The position numbers were made by a program, and so were the translations under genes. A stretch of 28,032 bases of DNA, from IMG/VR virus record IMGVR_UViG_3300009079_000092, positions 1 to 28,032 of that record. One strand, written 5' to 3'. Below, one piece after another: positions 6,393 to 13,612 of the stretch. The notes under the pieces were generated by a model. That model was not told where the DNA came from. It searched no databases and worked only from the letters and a program-made list of their open reading frames with translations. The stretch is from a virus. How positions within the stretch are numbered: position 1 is the first letter of the stretch; the number at the start of each line of letters is the position of its first letter.

Positions 6393-6777
6393 CAGATTTA
6401 ATGCCAAATTGTGAATGTATTGAGAGGTGAATGTGAGGGGCATTCCCTATGTGAAAATAAGCCAATCTTTTTTGACCGCCACTAGATAAATAATGGAATC
6501 TTTTATATTCTGTTTTGTTGTTTATGTAGTTAACAAGCTCAGAAATTAAAAATGGATCTAAATCTTTTGTTCTAATGTCTATAGCTCTACATTCTCTGTG
6601 TGAGCTTGAAGTTCTATTTAATTTTTTATCTTCCGCTAGCGTTGAAATAGTTTCTGTAATTGTAAGGTCTACAAAGTGCCTTGATTTAGCATACCAATTT
6701 AAGTCTGCGTAAATCATGATAAGAATTGGATGCAATGAAGTGAATAATAGCATGTCTTTCTCGTGTTTAAAGTTCAT
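6388..6777 (-). CDS. Endolysin candidate, M15-like peptidoglycan peptidase
   Basis: 129 residues, a single domain of the size usual for L-alanyl-D-glutamate or D-Ala-D-Ala peptidases of phages. The zinc site is visible as S-S-S-H60-R-E-C-R-A-I-D67 (the SxHxxgxAxD motif) and a later H-I-H-L pair (H115, H117). It starts with the 'T.TETISTLAEDKKLNRTSSSH' layout common in M15 endolysins. No signal peptide is present, so release depends on a holin. It is the last gene of the late operon, away from the other lysis genes at about 10-11 kb. Its stop lies inside the outer helix of the structured region. The enzyme probably cuts cross-links or stems in the host cell wall. Confidence 0.75.
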   Translation of the reverse strand: MNFKHEKDMLLFTSLHPILIMIYADLNWYAKSRHFVDLTITETISTLAEDKKLNRTSSSHRECRAIDIRTKDLDPFLISELVNYINNKTEYKRFHYLSSGGQKRLAYFHIGNAPHIHLSIHSQFGIKSE

Positions 6778-7079
6778 TATGGATTTTTGTATAATCTAAC
6801 AATGATGTGATAATCCGTAAAATCCTGAGCATTCGCCACCTTTCCACCAGAGGTTAAAAACAACATTGAAGTTCCTGCCGTGCTTGAAACAATACTCACG
6901 TTAGTGAGGTTACCAGCTGGAGAGAAGATTGCTAACCCACTATTCAAACTGCATTTCAAAATATTAAGGCTAGCATAAAACCCAGCTGGAACTGTATATA
7001 TATCACCCGTGCCTACTGTAGTTATACCAGTGAGAGCAAATATATCTACTAATTGTTCGCCGCCGTAAAAAGTACTCAT
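6777..7079 (-). CDS. Small tail/virion structural protein
   Basis: 100 residues, beta-rich with many Ser, Gly and Thr. The segment GDIYTVPAGFYASLNILKCS resembles the 'Y.VPaGk.a.i..i.i.N' opening seen in small phage receptor-binding or decoration domains. Start preceded by GAGGAATAA; the stop overlaps the endolysin start in TAATG. It lies between the tail hub with its following structural gene and the endolysin, so a tail-tip accessory or receptor-binding role is likely. No family named with confidence. Confidence 0.55.
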   Translation of the reverse strand: MSTFYGGEQLVDIFALTGITTVGTGDIYTVPAGFYASLNILKCSLNSGLAIFSPAGNLTNVSIVSSTAGTSMLFLTSGGKVANAQDFTDYHIIVRLYKNP

Positions 7080-7089
7080 ATTTATTCCT

Positions 7090-7629
7090 CTAGTTTATGG
7101 GTCTATAAAACAAATTAAGACCGCTATTAAATCCGCTTATCATAGCAGTATTAAGTTTTAGGTATAAAGATTCGCCCTCAAGAAAAGTTGTCTTTGCAAA
7201 TGTTGGCAAAACTGTTCCTGCTGGATTAACCTCTGTATTTGTTACTAAGTTTTTAAAAGCTGAAACTTGGCTTGTTGCTGTGACTTTTGGTGTTACAATA
7301 AAAATGCTTCCCTGATCAACACCATTGACATCAATCCAATTTATATCAAATTCAGTTGTTCCACTTACACCGCTTTGATTCCAAAAGTTAACGCCTGTTA
7401 TTTCCGAGTTAAAAAAGAAAGCAGTGACACCATCATAAAAATTAAGACCAGTTGCAACGCCGTATGATCCATTTAAAACCCACCTATGCGAATCAACTTG
7501 ATAGGTGTTTATAAAATTATTTTGAGCAGCAACACGAGTAAAAACAGCCTCACTTATAGCGGCTTTATAACGCACATCACCAACTCTTAATTCTTCTCTT
7601 GATGGTATAACTAAATCACTATCAGCCAT
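7090..7629 (-). CDS. Structural protein, probable tail-tip or receptor-binding component
   Basis: 179 residues with alternating strands and few charged helices, rich in Asn, Thr, Gly and aromatic residues (FYDGVTAFFFNSEITGVNFW). The first 30 residues (SDLVIPSREELRVGDVRYKA) are more polar and could be an attachment segment. It directly follows the tail hub gene in the late operon. Nothing catalytic is visible. Assignment is from composition and position only. Confidence 0.5.
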   Translation of the reverse strand: MADSDLVIPSREELRVGDVRYKAAISEAVFTRVAAQNNFINTYQVDSHRWVLNGSYGVATGLNFYDGVTAFFFNSEITGVNFWNQSGVSGTTEFDINWIDVNGVDQGSIFIVTPKVTATSQVSAFKNLVTNTEVNPAGTVLPTFAKTTFLEGESLYLKLNTAMISGFNSGLNLFYRPIN

Positions 7630-7681
7630 TATTTATTCCTTTCTTGTTTTAATTTTACTCACAACATTTTCAAAAGTAAAT

Positions 7682-10108
7682 TTAGATAAAAGTATATGGA
7701 AAACCATCGTCTTTAAAGTTACTTCTATCAACTATGTGATTAATTTGTGGCGTAAATGGTAAATCACTTTCTAGCGTTACCGTATTGCCTATTATAGATT
7801 CTATTCTTATTAATTCGCTTGAACTTGTTTCTAAATAATCGTCAGAGTGAACATAAATTAAAGATGTTAATGATAAATTATCTGGTAAATCTACATCAAA
7901 AGTCTTGTTATCGGTCACGCTCGTTATTGTTACCCTTGCTGTGTTGTATCCAAACTGCAACTTATACTCAGAATCAATTCCAGCACCAGCATCATTGTAA
8001 TCTGGCACTTCAACTATGTACCCAGCACTAGGTGTAAATGATAGAGGTGTATCTAAAATTAATGCAGCATTATTTGTCGGGTCAATTTCAAAGGCAACTG
8101 TATCATCATCAAGGTAATCTTTACTTCTAACTCTAATGTTTTTACCTCTAAATATTTCCCACTGAGATGTTGGGCTTCTAAAGCTTCCAAGATCATTTAT
8201 TGGCTCTATTATAAGCCTCGTATCAGTTGAGCCAGTAACAACACGACTAGATAAGCTTACAACAACATATCTTGATTCTATTTCAAAAGCACTAGAGATT
8301 AGTGATAATTTTATTTTGCCAGTTTTAATATTTAGAGACTTATTTGTTACCTCATAAAGCTTTGATCTTTGACCGCTACCAGTTCTTAAATCTTTTGTTT
8401 TTGTTTCAGATGGAAATGCCTCTATAATGTCGCCAACTTCTACGGCGTATCCAGTTTTATAATTAACCTCAACACCTTCAAAATAAGTCGGCGCTAAAGA
8501 ATATTTATCTATCAATCTTTGTGATAAATTGTTAACCAAATTAAATGTTTCGACGTTACTTCTTAGCCCTCTAGATTCTATTTTTAATTGCTTCTTACCA
8601 ACCTTTATTCTTTGCACTGATGTATTATTTAAAACAACCTTACCAGTTAAAAATTTGTCTTCTATAGAATCTTGATTGAAGCGCCAGACATAAGTATTAT
8701 ATAAATATTTATGAACAGATCTTCTCTGTTTTATTTTTGTAATATTTGTAATCGTATTATTGTCTAATGTTGGTAGTATATCGCTACTAAATGGCGGCAC
8801 TACAAATTTGACTGATGATCTTGCTTTTCTCGGGATAGAATAAAGACCCTGTGGAAAAAATAATTCAGAATCCATATATGTTTTCATATCGTCTATTGAA
8901 TCTTTAATATATAAATCATAATCAATGAAGTTAGAACTAAAAGAAGCTTTCAGGTTTTCAAATTCTTCAATATCAACTTCGTTAGAAATCATTCCCAAGC
9001 CAGTTGGTAGAACATTATATTTAGACTTATATTTAAAAGTTCCAAGATATTCACTTTCAGTTACTAGAGTTTCAAATGTTTCAATAAAGCTATCGCCAGT
9101 TTCTAGTTGCCCAAAACCTCTAATCGTATATGTATTTGTATTTAATGTTGTGTCGAGTTGAAAAGTATCGCCAACAACTAAGCCGGTCTTTTCTTTTATG
9201 TCGTAGTAATCAAATATAATTGTATTTGCTAACTGCTCTGTTATAGAAATAAAATTTACACTCTTTGGAATGTCATCGCTTTCAAAATATTCATTACCCT
9301 CTTCGGATAGCATTATTTTTAAAGATAAATCTAGCGGCTTGCCTTGCATTCTGTAAAATGTTTCAAACTCTGTGGCTTCGTGTGTATTCGCTAAAGTATT
9401 TAATTGCGCTCTTATTACTTCAATGCTTGTATCTGTGAATGATAGCACTTGCATTAATTCATCATCAATTCTTATATAAGTTGTTAATGCATCTTGAGAT
9501 TCATACATTCCATTAGTGTCTAATACTGGTATTGTGGTTACTAAATTATCTATATCAGCACTAAGCTCACCTTGAAACTTTTCTAAAAACACTTGTCGCT
9601 TTAATGATTCACTTGAAGCCAATGACACCATAACGATTCCAGCTTCCGTATAAAAATCTACAACTATACCTCTAAAAATAGCTTGATAATCTTGTGGGTA
9701 AACAGCCGCTTCATTAAAGAAGCCAATTGAGAAAGTAGCTTTTTTTCCCAGTATTTCAGTAATTGAATCGAATGATAATGCTTTAGAGACCTTACCGTCA
9801 ACATCTACAATTGCAACATTAACAGTTGATATTGAGCTGGTGCTTCCCTTATCTGGTCTAATCTGTTGCGAAATACTTGTAGTTGTTCCCTGCAATGAAA
9901 TCCAATCAACTGAATTTGGATCGTTTATAGTTCCATCCCAGTTTAAATTATCATCCCAGTTAGCGTTAGAATCATCCCACTCAAGCGATTTAAATACAGG
10001 TTGAGCAGCATATAGAGTATCTACACCTTCAATGTCTAAAGCTATTTGCGGTTGTATGCCAACTTGTTTTAGTAATGATTGTGCCGTAACACTTAAACCA
10101 ACAGCCAT
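7682..10108 (-). CDS. Large tail hub / tail tip protein
   Basis: 808 residues, the largest gene in the window. The N-terminus (residues 20-70) has an odd WDDSNANWDDNLNWDG tract of Trp-Asp repeats. The middle includes 'RIDDELMQVLSF...IEVIRAQLNTLANTHEA' and later GYAVEVGDIIEAF, resembling hub proteins of the gp27/Tal superfamily, in which a central ring connects tail tube to fibres. The C-terminal third is beta-rich (DDTVAFEIDPTNNA, LIIEPINDLG). There is no signal peptide and no lysozyme motif. It begins with TAATG overlap with the lipoprotein gene. It is separated from the tape measure by fibre, adhesin and lysis genes, which is unusual; normally the hub follows the tape measure directly. Confidence 0.65.
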   Translation of the reverse strand: MAVGLSVTAQSLLKQVGIQPQIALDIEGVDTLYAAQPVFKSLEWDDSNANWDDNLNWDGTINDPNSVDWISLQGTTTSISQQIRPDKGSTSSISTVNVAIVDVDGKVSKALSFDSITEILGKKATFSIGFFNEAAVYPQDYQAIFRGIVVDFYTEAGIVMVSLASSESLKRQVFLEKFQGELSADIDNLVTTIPVLDTNGMYESQDALTTYIRIDDELMQVLSFTDTSIEVIRAQLNTLANTHEATEFETFYRMQGKPLDLSLKIMLSEEGNEYFESDDIPKSVNFISITEQLANTIIFDYYDIKEKTGLVVGDTFQLDTTLNTNTYTIRGFGQLETGDSFIETFETLVTESEYLGTFKYKSKYNVLPTGLGMISNEVDIEEFENLKASFSSNFIDYDLYIKDSIDDMKTYMDSELFFPQGLYSIPRKARSSVKFVVPPFSSDILPTLDNNTITNITKIKQRRSVHKYLYNTYVWRFNQDSIEDKFLTGKVVLNNTSVQRIKVGKKQLKIESRGLRSNVETFNLVNNLSQRLIDKYSLAPTYFEGVEVNYKTGYAVEVGDIIEAFPSETKTKDLRTGSGQRSKLYEVTNKSLNIKTGKIKLSLISSAFEIESRYVVVSLSSRVVTGSTDTRLIIEPINDLGSFRSPTSQWEIFRGKNIRVRSKDYLDDDTVAFEIDPTNNAALILDTPLSFTPSAGYIVEVPDYNDAGAGIDSEYKLQFGYNTARVTITSVTDNKTFDVDLPDNLSLTSLIYVHSDDYLETSSSELIRIESIIGNTVTLESDLPFTPQINHIVDRSNFKDDGFPYTFI

Positions 10109-10362
10109 TAGTTACACCTTCCGAATTTTAAGCATTTGTATAATCTAAACTCTTTATCTTCAAAATATAGCTGAATAGTTTCATACTCTTTAGGGTCAAC
10201 ACATAAGAAATTAGTAGTATCTATTTCAATACCATTACGAAAACCAGTACCAATACTATTAATTGTCGGTATTACATTCGGTCTATTGAAATAACTATTT
10301 GGTGTCGTGCAACTAACTATAAATATCAGCGAGAACAACACTAAGTTTCTTTCTATCTTCAT
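10108..10362 (-). CDS. Outer-membrane lipoprotein, probable o-spanin (Rz1-like)
   Basis: 84 residues with a lipoprotein signal peptide: basic start M-K-I-E-R-N, hydrophobic core LVLFSLIFIV, and lipobox I-V-S-C ending at C18. The residue after the cysteine is Thr, not Asp, so outer-membrane sorting is expected. The mature part is short (67 residues) and beta-like. The gene starts 50 bases inside the preceding gene in another frame, as Rz1 does inside Rz. AGG lies seven bases upstream of the ATG. Proline is less frequent than in lambda Rz1, so the call is by signal and architecture. It would join with an inner-membrane spanin to fuse the two membranes at lysis. Confidence 0.62.
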   Translation of the reverse strand: MKIERNLVLFSLIFIVSCTTPNSYFNRPNVIPTINSIGTGFRNGIEIDTTNFLCVDPKEYETIQLYFEDKEFRLYKCLKFGRCN

Positions 10363-10549
10363 CTGTTTTAGCCTGTGAAATAGCCTTGATAATCGCAGCT
10401 CTTTTCTGTTGTTTTGTATAAATTATTTTTTGTGCTTTATCTATTTGAATGTCGATATATTTTTCAATAAACATATCTATATAATTTGCGACTATAGGCA
10501 CAGCTTTAGCCACAGCAAATACACCAGTAACTATAGTCGCGAAGCTCAT
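10313..10549 (-). CDS. Small membrane protein, inner-membrane spanin or holin candidate
   Basis: 78 residues. Residues 3-28 (FATIVTGVFAVAKAVPIVANYIDMF) form one hydrophobic span; the rest is a charged helix (EKYIDIQIDKAQKIIYTKQQ...). One N-terminal membrane anchor plus a helical periplasmic arm is the layout of an Rz-type inner-membrane spanin. The lipoprotein gene starts inside its 3' end, supporting that reading. A pinholin or a membrane-anchored tail factor is an alternative. Confidence 0.5.
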   Translation of the reverse strand: MSFATIVTGVFAVAKAVPIVANYIDMFIEKYIDIQIDKAQKIIYTKQQKRAAIIKAISQAKTDEDRKKLSVVLADIYS

Positions 10550-10812
10550 TAAGCTTGTTCTACTTTTTTAATCATTTCGTATAGCTTGCCAATAATAGCA
10601 ATGATTTCGGCTTGCTCAAGATCTTTAATTTCTTCACCAGCTTCTTTTAATCCGCTGAATGCTTCTTTTAAAGTTTCAAACTCTTGTGCAATTTTTACTA
10701 GATGTGCAATATCGTCAACACCGATACCACCTTTTGAAATCTTTTTAGCTTGCTCACCAATTAATGTTAAGCCATCAATTAACTCACCAATCTCTTTAAT
10801 ACCTTTACTCAT
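10549..10812 (-). CDS. Small helical hypothetical protein in the lysis cluster
   Basis: 87 residues with a repeated helical pattern (IKEIGELIDGLTLIGEQAKK, then FETLKEAFSGLKEAGEEIKD) and a Gly-rich turn (SKGGIGVDD). It is acidic and has no clear membrane span. Its stop overlaps the start of the spanin-like gene by one base (TAATG). Proteins of this type occur near lysis genes of several phages, but no function is established in my knowledge. It might be a holin regulator or antiholin. Confidence 0.5.
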   Translation of the reverse strand: MSKGIKEIGELIDGLTLIGEQAKKISKGGIGVDDIAHLVKIAQEFETLKEAFSGLKEAGEEIKDLEQAEIIAIIGKLYEMIKKVEQA

Positions 10813-10830
10813 TTCAACTCCCTTGTTAAT

Positions 10831-11082
10831 TTATTTTTGTGATTCTAGCCATACCAGTAATTGACCTTGACCACCCTCTAAACTATGTAATCGTTCCCAC
10901 ACTCTGTCTAGCTCTTTCTTGTTTTCCTTAGATCTCTCGTCAGTGGCATCATGTTTTGTAGTGTATTCTACCAACCTTAATTCCACTGAAGATATTTTCT
11001 CTAAAGTTTTCCTCGTAAAGTAAGCATTCACCATAAGTAATAAACTTACAAACGACCCAAATAATACTAATATGCTTTCCAT
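10831..11082 (-). CDS. Membrane protein with N-terminal span and coiled coil, holin or i-spanin candidate
   Basis: 83 residues: a hydrophobic span at about residues 3-22 (ILVLFGSFVSLLLMVNAYF) followed by a highly charged coiled coil (SSVELRLVEYTTKHDATDE, then KKELDRVWERLHSLE). This fits either an XhlA-like or DUF2746-like holin accessory or an Rz-type spanin. The start shares a base with the stop of the 49-residue gene (TAATG) and has only a weak ribosome-binding site, so it is probably coupled. Which of this gene and the one at 10313 is the inner spanin cannot be decided here. Confidence 0.5.
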   Translation of the reverse strand: MESILVLFGSFVSLLLMVNAYFTRKTLEKISSVELRLVEYTTKHDATDERSKENKKELDRVWERLHSLEGGQGQLLVWLESQK

Positions 11083-11231
11083 TATTTTTTAGCTCTAAAG
11101 TTAAGATCTCTCTCGTGTAGAACTTTTGCAGTTGCACAGTAATCACCTTTAAACTTATCAAACTCACAATGATTGTATTTCTCTTGCCAGTTTAAAAAAG
11201 ATGCGACAATAATTCCAAATAAAATGCTCAT
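11082..11231 (-). CDS. 49-residue membrane miniprotein in the lysis cluster
   Basis: A short open frame with an AGAAGGG ribosome-binding site eight bases before the ATG. It begins M-S-I-L-F-G-I-I-V-A-S-F-L-N-W, one short hydrophobic helix, then a charged tail with two cysteines (N-H-C-E-F and D-Y-C-A-T). It starts with an ATGA overlap on the AlkB-like gene and ends TAATG on the next gene, so it is tightly built into the operon. Its size is at the lower limit of gene calling. Cysteines in the tail suggest a disulphide in the periplasm, if the tail is outside. Could be a holin, antiholin or small lysis factor. Confidence 0.6.
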   Translation of the reverse strand: MSILFGIIVASFLNWQEKYNHCEFDKFKGDYCATAKVLHERDLNFRAKK

Positions 11232-11845
11232 AATATACCCTTCTTTTTATTTATTAGTATTTGTTTATTCATAAATCTAAAATATTTCTTTGGCATCAGT
11301 GGTAAATAAATATGCATCAAACTTTTAAAATCCACATTATATATAACTGGAAACCTTCCAATTTTTTTTAAGTGGTGTTTTGAATGGTAACCAAGCCCTA
11401 ACATTAAATAATTAAACTTTTTGCCTAAAACATTCCAAGACCATTTAAACTTATCTTTAGTTATACCTTTAAGCGCATAGTGTGACCAGTATTCAAATAT
11501 TTCCCAGTGAAAAGTGAAACTAATTACGATTACAATATAATACCAACCAAAAAAGTATGACATTACAGAAAAAGATAACATATCAAGGATAAAAGATTTT
11601 TTCCCAGCCATTACTCTTCTTTTTAGATGTGTTCTTTTGAAAAACTTGTAAAAACTCTCATTTTTTCTTGCCCAAGAAAAATCGTCTTCGCCCTCTAAGA
11701 AGTTTTTGTGGTGCATCGCATGAAATGGTTTTAAATACCATCCACAAGTAATGATTGAAGTTATCCAGTGTTTATTTCTGTGAATTGCATCATGTTGAAC
11801 ATTCATCATTAATACGCCAACAAAAAAGCTAAGAATAAAATACAT
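11228..11845 (-). CDS. Compact AlkB-like membrane di-iron hydroxylase/desaturase homologue
   Basis: 205 residues, with all the histidine clusters of the AlkB/XylM branch of membrane non-haem di-iron enzymes. Box 1: H18-D-A-I-H22. Box 2: H42-A-M-H45-H46, followed as in AlkB by an acidic 'EDDFSWARKNESFYKF' stretch. The family's NYxEHYG motif appears as F-E118-Y-W-S-H122-Y. Box 3: H154-S-K-H157-H158. Hydrophobic spans lie around residues 1-15 and 89-117. It is about half the length of bacterial AlkB (roughly 400), lacking the first spans. The reaction is probably O2-dependent oxidation of a lipid or alkyl chain in the membrane; substrate and electron donor are unknown, and no rubredoxin is in view. 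AAAGGA precedes the ATG. It overlaps the upstream gene by 17 bases and the downstream gene by ATGA, so it belongs to the late operon. The family is better supported than the activity. Confidence 0.78.
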   Translation of the reverse strand: MYFILSFFVGVLMMNVQHDAIHRNKHWITSIITCGWYLKPFHAMHHKNFLEGEDDFSWARKNESFYKFFKRTHLKRRVMAGKKSFILDMLSFSVMSYFFGWYYIVIVISFTFHWEIFEYWSHYALKGITKDKFKWSWNVLGKKFNYLMLGLGYHSKHHLKKIGRFPVIYNVDFKSLMHIYLPLMPKKYFRFMNKQILINKKKGIL

Positions 11846-12206
11846 CTAACATCCTTTGTTTATATAGTTCCTTGTCTTCAATAGAGACGTTGCAAAAATA
11901 GTTCTCTACAAATTTCACCTTGCAATTTTCACTAGCGCAGTTCATTATTTTAAAATTTTCATCATTAGGTGATGGGTTTTCAGATATAAAAATATTAATT
12001 TTTTCCGTAACATACTTTTCAGTTTCAACCTTGCCAGACCAATCGCCACCACCGAACAACCAACCAACCAAATCTACAAAATTAAACTTAGGATCATTTC
12101 TAAAAGAATCTATTAATAACTTGCTATCATATTCCTTTGTAGTGTCTATTTTTCCGCTCAACTTATCGCAAAGAACATTTTCAATTTCAGAACCAATTCT
12201 TATCAT
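11829..12206 (-). CDS. Hypothetical protein between adhesin and AlkB-like gene
   Basis: 125 residues, acidic, apparently soluble, with three cysteines near the end (NCASENCKVKF and YFCNVS) and a GWLFGGGDWSG turn in the middle. The gene begins with an ATGA overlap on the adhesin stop and overlaps the AlkB-like start by 17 bases. No family recognised. By position it could be an adhesin chaperone, as small genes after receptor-binding proteins often are, or a partner of the oxidase; neither is shown by the sequence. Confidence 0.5.
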   Translation of the reverse strand: MIRIGSEIENVLCDKLSGKIDTTKEYDSKLLIDSFRNDPKFNFVDLVGWLFGGGDWSGKVETEKYVTEKINIFISENPSPNDENFKIMNCASENCKVKFVENYFCNVSIEDKELYKQRMLDVFYS

Positions 12207-13261
12207 ATTATTACCTCTTGTATTGCACCAATTAAACCAGATTGACCAGCACCGCCTGGAGTTCCACCTGGAGTTCCGCCACTACCATTCGCACCACCAC
12301 CGCCACCAGATCCACCAGTTACAATGAGGCTGGGATTATTAGATGGTGATTCAATTATTATTTTACCACCGCCGCCACCAGCACCACCGCCGCCACCGCC
12401 GCCGCCAGCGTTGTTTGTTCCAGCATTGCCACCATTAAAACCATTTGTTCCACTAGCAAAACAGTTTCCTGTTCCTGTTATTGTCTGCACTGAATAAATG
12501 AAAACTATTCCACCATGTAATCCTTTATGACCGCCGCCACCGCCGCCGCCGCCAGAAAATGCAAAAGAAACCTTGCCACCGCCTTCATAATAAGCGCCAC
12601 CGCCACCGCCGCCAGAACCACCGCCAGAACCGCCAGCACCACCTCTAGGTGGATTTGCCAAGCCATTTGCGCCGCCACCGCCATTTGCGTTCGTAACATT
12701 ACCGCCACCACCAGCACCGCCGACCGCTTGTGTTGCACCAATATTGACTACTCCACCAGTTGCTCCAGATGAATTATTAGATCCACCATTGCCGCCCTTG
12801 GCTACAGTTATTTCATTGAGAGTTACACCACCGCCACCACCGCCACCGCCGTATCCGTTTGTTCCACTCCCGCCAATTCCCCTCGTAGAAGGAACAGCCG
12901 AGTTTCCACCATTACCACCAGTTCCACCAATTCTTTGAGTTACCGTATGTGAATAAGGCAAGCCTGAAATAGTTGTTCCAGAATAAGAATACCCATTTCT
13001 TTCGGTCGCTCTGCAAATTATATTACCATCTATATTAAAAGAACCAGAACAAAGTATTTGAGCAAGGTTTCCATCTCCAGTAATATTTAAAGTACCACCA
13101 GATTGAATATCAATTGATGTGTATGTTTTTGTTATTGGTGCGGTAAATGTTACAGTCTGACCGTTTAAAATAATTAAATCGCCTTCACTTGGCGGAAAGA
13201 ATGGTGGAACACCGCCGCCAGAAACCTTTTTATTCAAAATAGATATTGGCAAGACTTTCAT
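12203..13261 (-). CDS. Glycine-rich tail adhesin, receptor-binding protein candidate
   Basis: 352 residues. The first 100 or so form a beta-rich domain (TITKTYTSIDIQSG-like strands, SGGTLNITGDGN). From about residue 110 on it is dominated by Gly-rich segments separated by short strands, with several poly-Gly blocks of six to ten. This is the composition of T-even gp38-like adhesins, in which glycine-rich motifs pack as a polyglycine type II sandwich with receptor-binding loops between. It follows a tail-fibre gene and a small structural gene, the right place for a fibre-tip adhesin. The coding strand is GGC/GGT rich, far richer in G+C than its neighbours. Receptor and homologue cannot be named from sequence alone. 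Confidence 0.68.
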   Translation of the reverse strand: MKVLPISILNKKVSGGGVPPFFPPSEGDLIILNGQTVTFTAPITKTYTSIDIQSGGTLNITGDGNLAQILCSGSFNIDGNIICRATERNGYSYSGTTISGLPYSHTVTQRIGGTGGNGGNSAVPSTRGIGGSGTNGYGGGGGGGGVTLNEITVAKGGNGGSNNSSGATGGVVNIGATQAVGGAGGGGNVTNANGGGGANGLANPPRGGAGGSGGGSGGGGGGAYYEGGGKVSFAFSGGGGGGGGHKGLHGGIVFIYSVQTITGTGNCFASGTNGFNGGNAGTNNAGGGGGGGGAGGGGGKIIIESPSNNPSLIVTGGSGGGGGANGSGGTPGGTPGGAGQSGLIGAIQEVII

Positions 13262-13603
13262 TTATGCTATTTCCTTAATTTCCGCAACGTAAACCACGCT
13301 ATTTATTTTAACGAAAGTGAAAAGAGTGGTCGTGCCATTAACAACAGTTCCATCATAATTGAGATCAGACTTTACACCAACCGGAAGAGTTATTGCTCGG
13401 TCTATTGTATCTGTATTCGTAATTGCAAGTATAATTGATTTACCATTCACATCATTTGAAAAGGTAAGTGTGATAGCTGTAGATATTGATTTGTGATAAG
13501 TATCACCCAGCGCCCAATCAACATCTAAAGCCGTGACAGCTATATCAAGTGGAAGTGATTCTTTAACATTTTCAAATATCGGTGTGTTTCCTGTATAACT
13601 CAA
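13262..13603 (-). CDS. Small tail-fibre-associated structural protein
   Basis: 113 residues, beta-rich (STAITLTFSNDVNGKSIILAITNTDTIDRAITLP), similar in style to C-terminal domains of tail fibres that end in short strands, e.g. 'VNGKSIILAITNTD'. It sits between the tail fibre (nine bases downstream of its stop) and the Gly-rich adhesin (adjacent). It may be a fibre-tip adaptor. No catalytic motif. Confidence 0.55.
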   Translation of the reverse strand: MSYTGNTPIFENVKESLPLDIAVTALDVDWALGDTYHKSISTAITLTFSNDVNGKSIILAITNTDTIDRAITLPVGVKSDLNYDGTVVNGTTTLFTFVKINSVVYVAEIKEIA

Positions 13604-13612
13604 AGTATTCCC

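Noticed and set aside
10949-11167. A 72-residue minus-strand frame overlapping two lysis genes
   Set aside because: It overlaps the 49- and 83-residue genes in another frame; those have better starts and stop/start overlaps with neighbours.
12503-12938. Ala- or Pro-rich reading frames opposite or shifted within the glycine-rich gene
   Set aside because: They are out-of-frame readings of GGC/GGT triplets (Ala/Val or Pro runs), with no ribosome-binding site or family resemblance.
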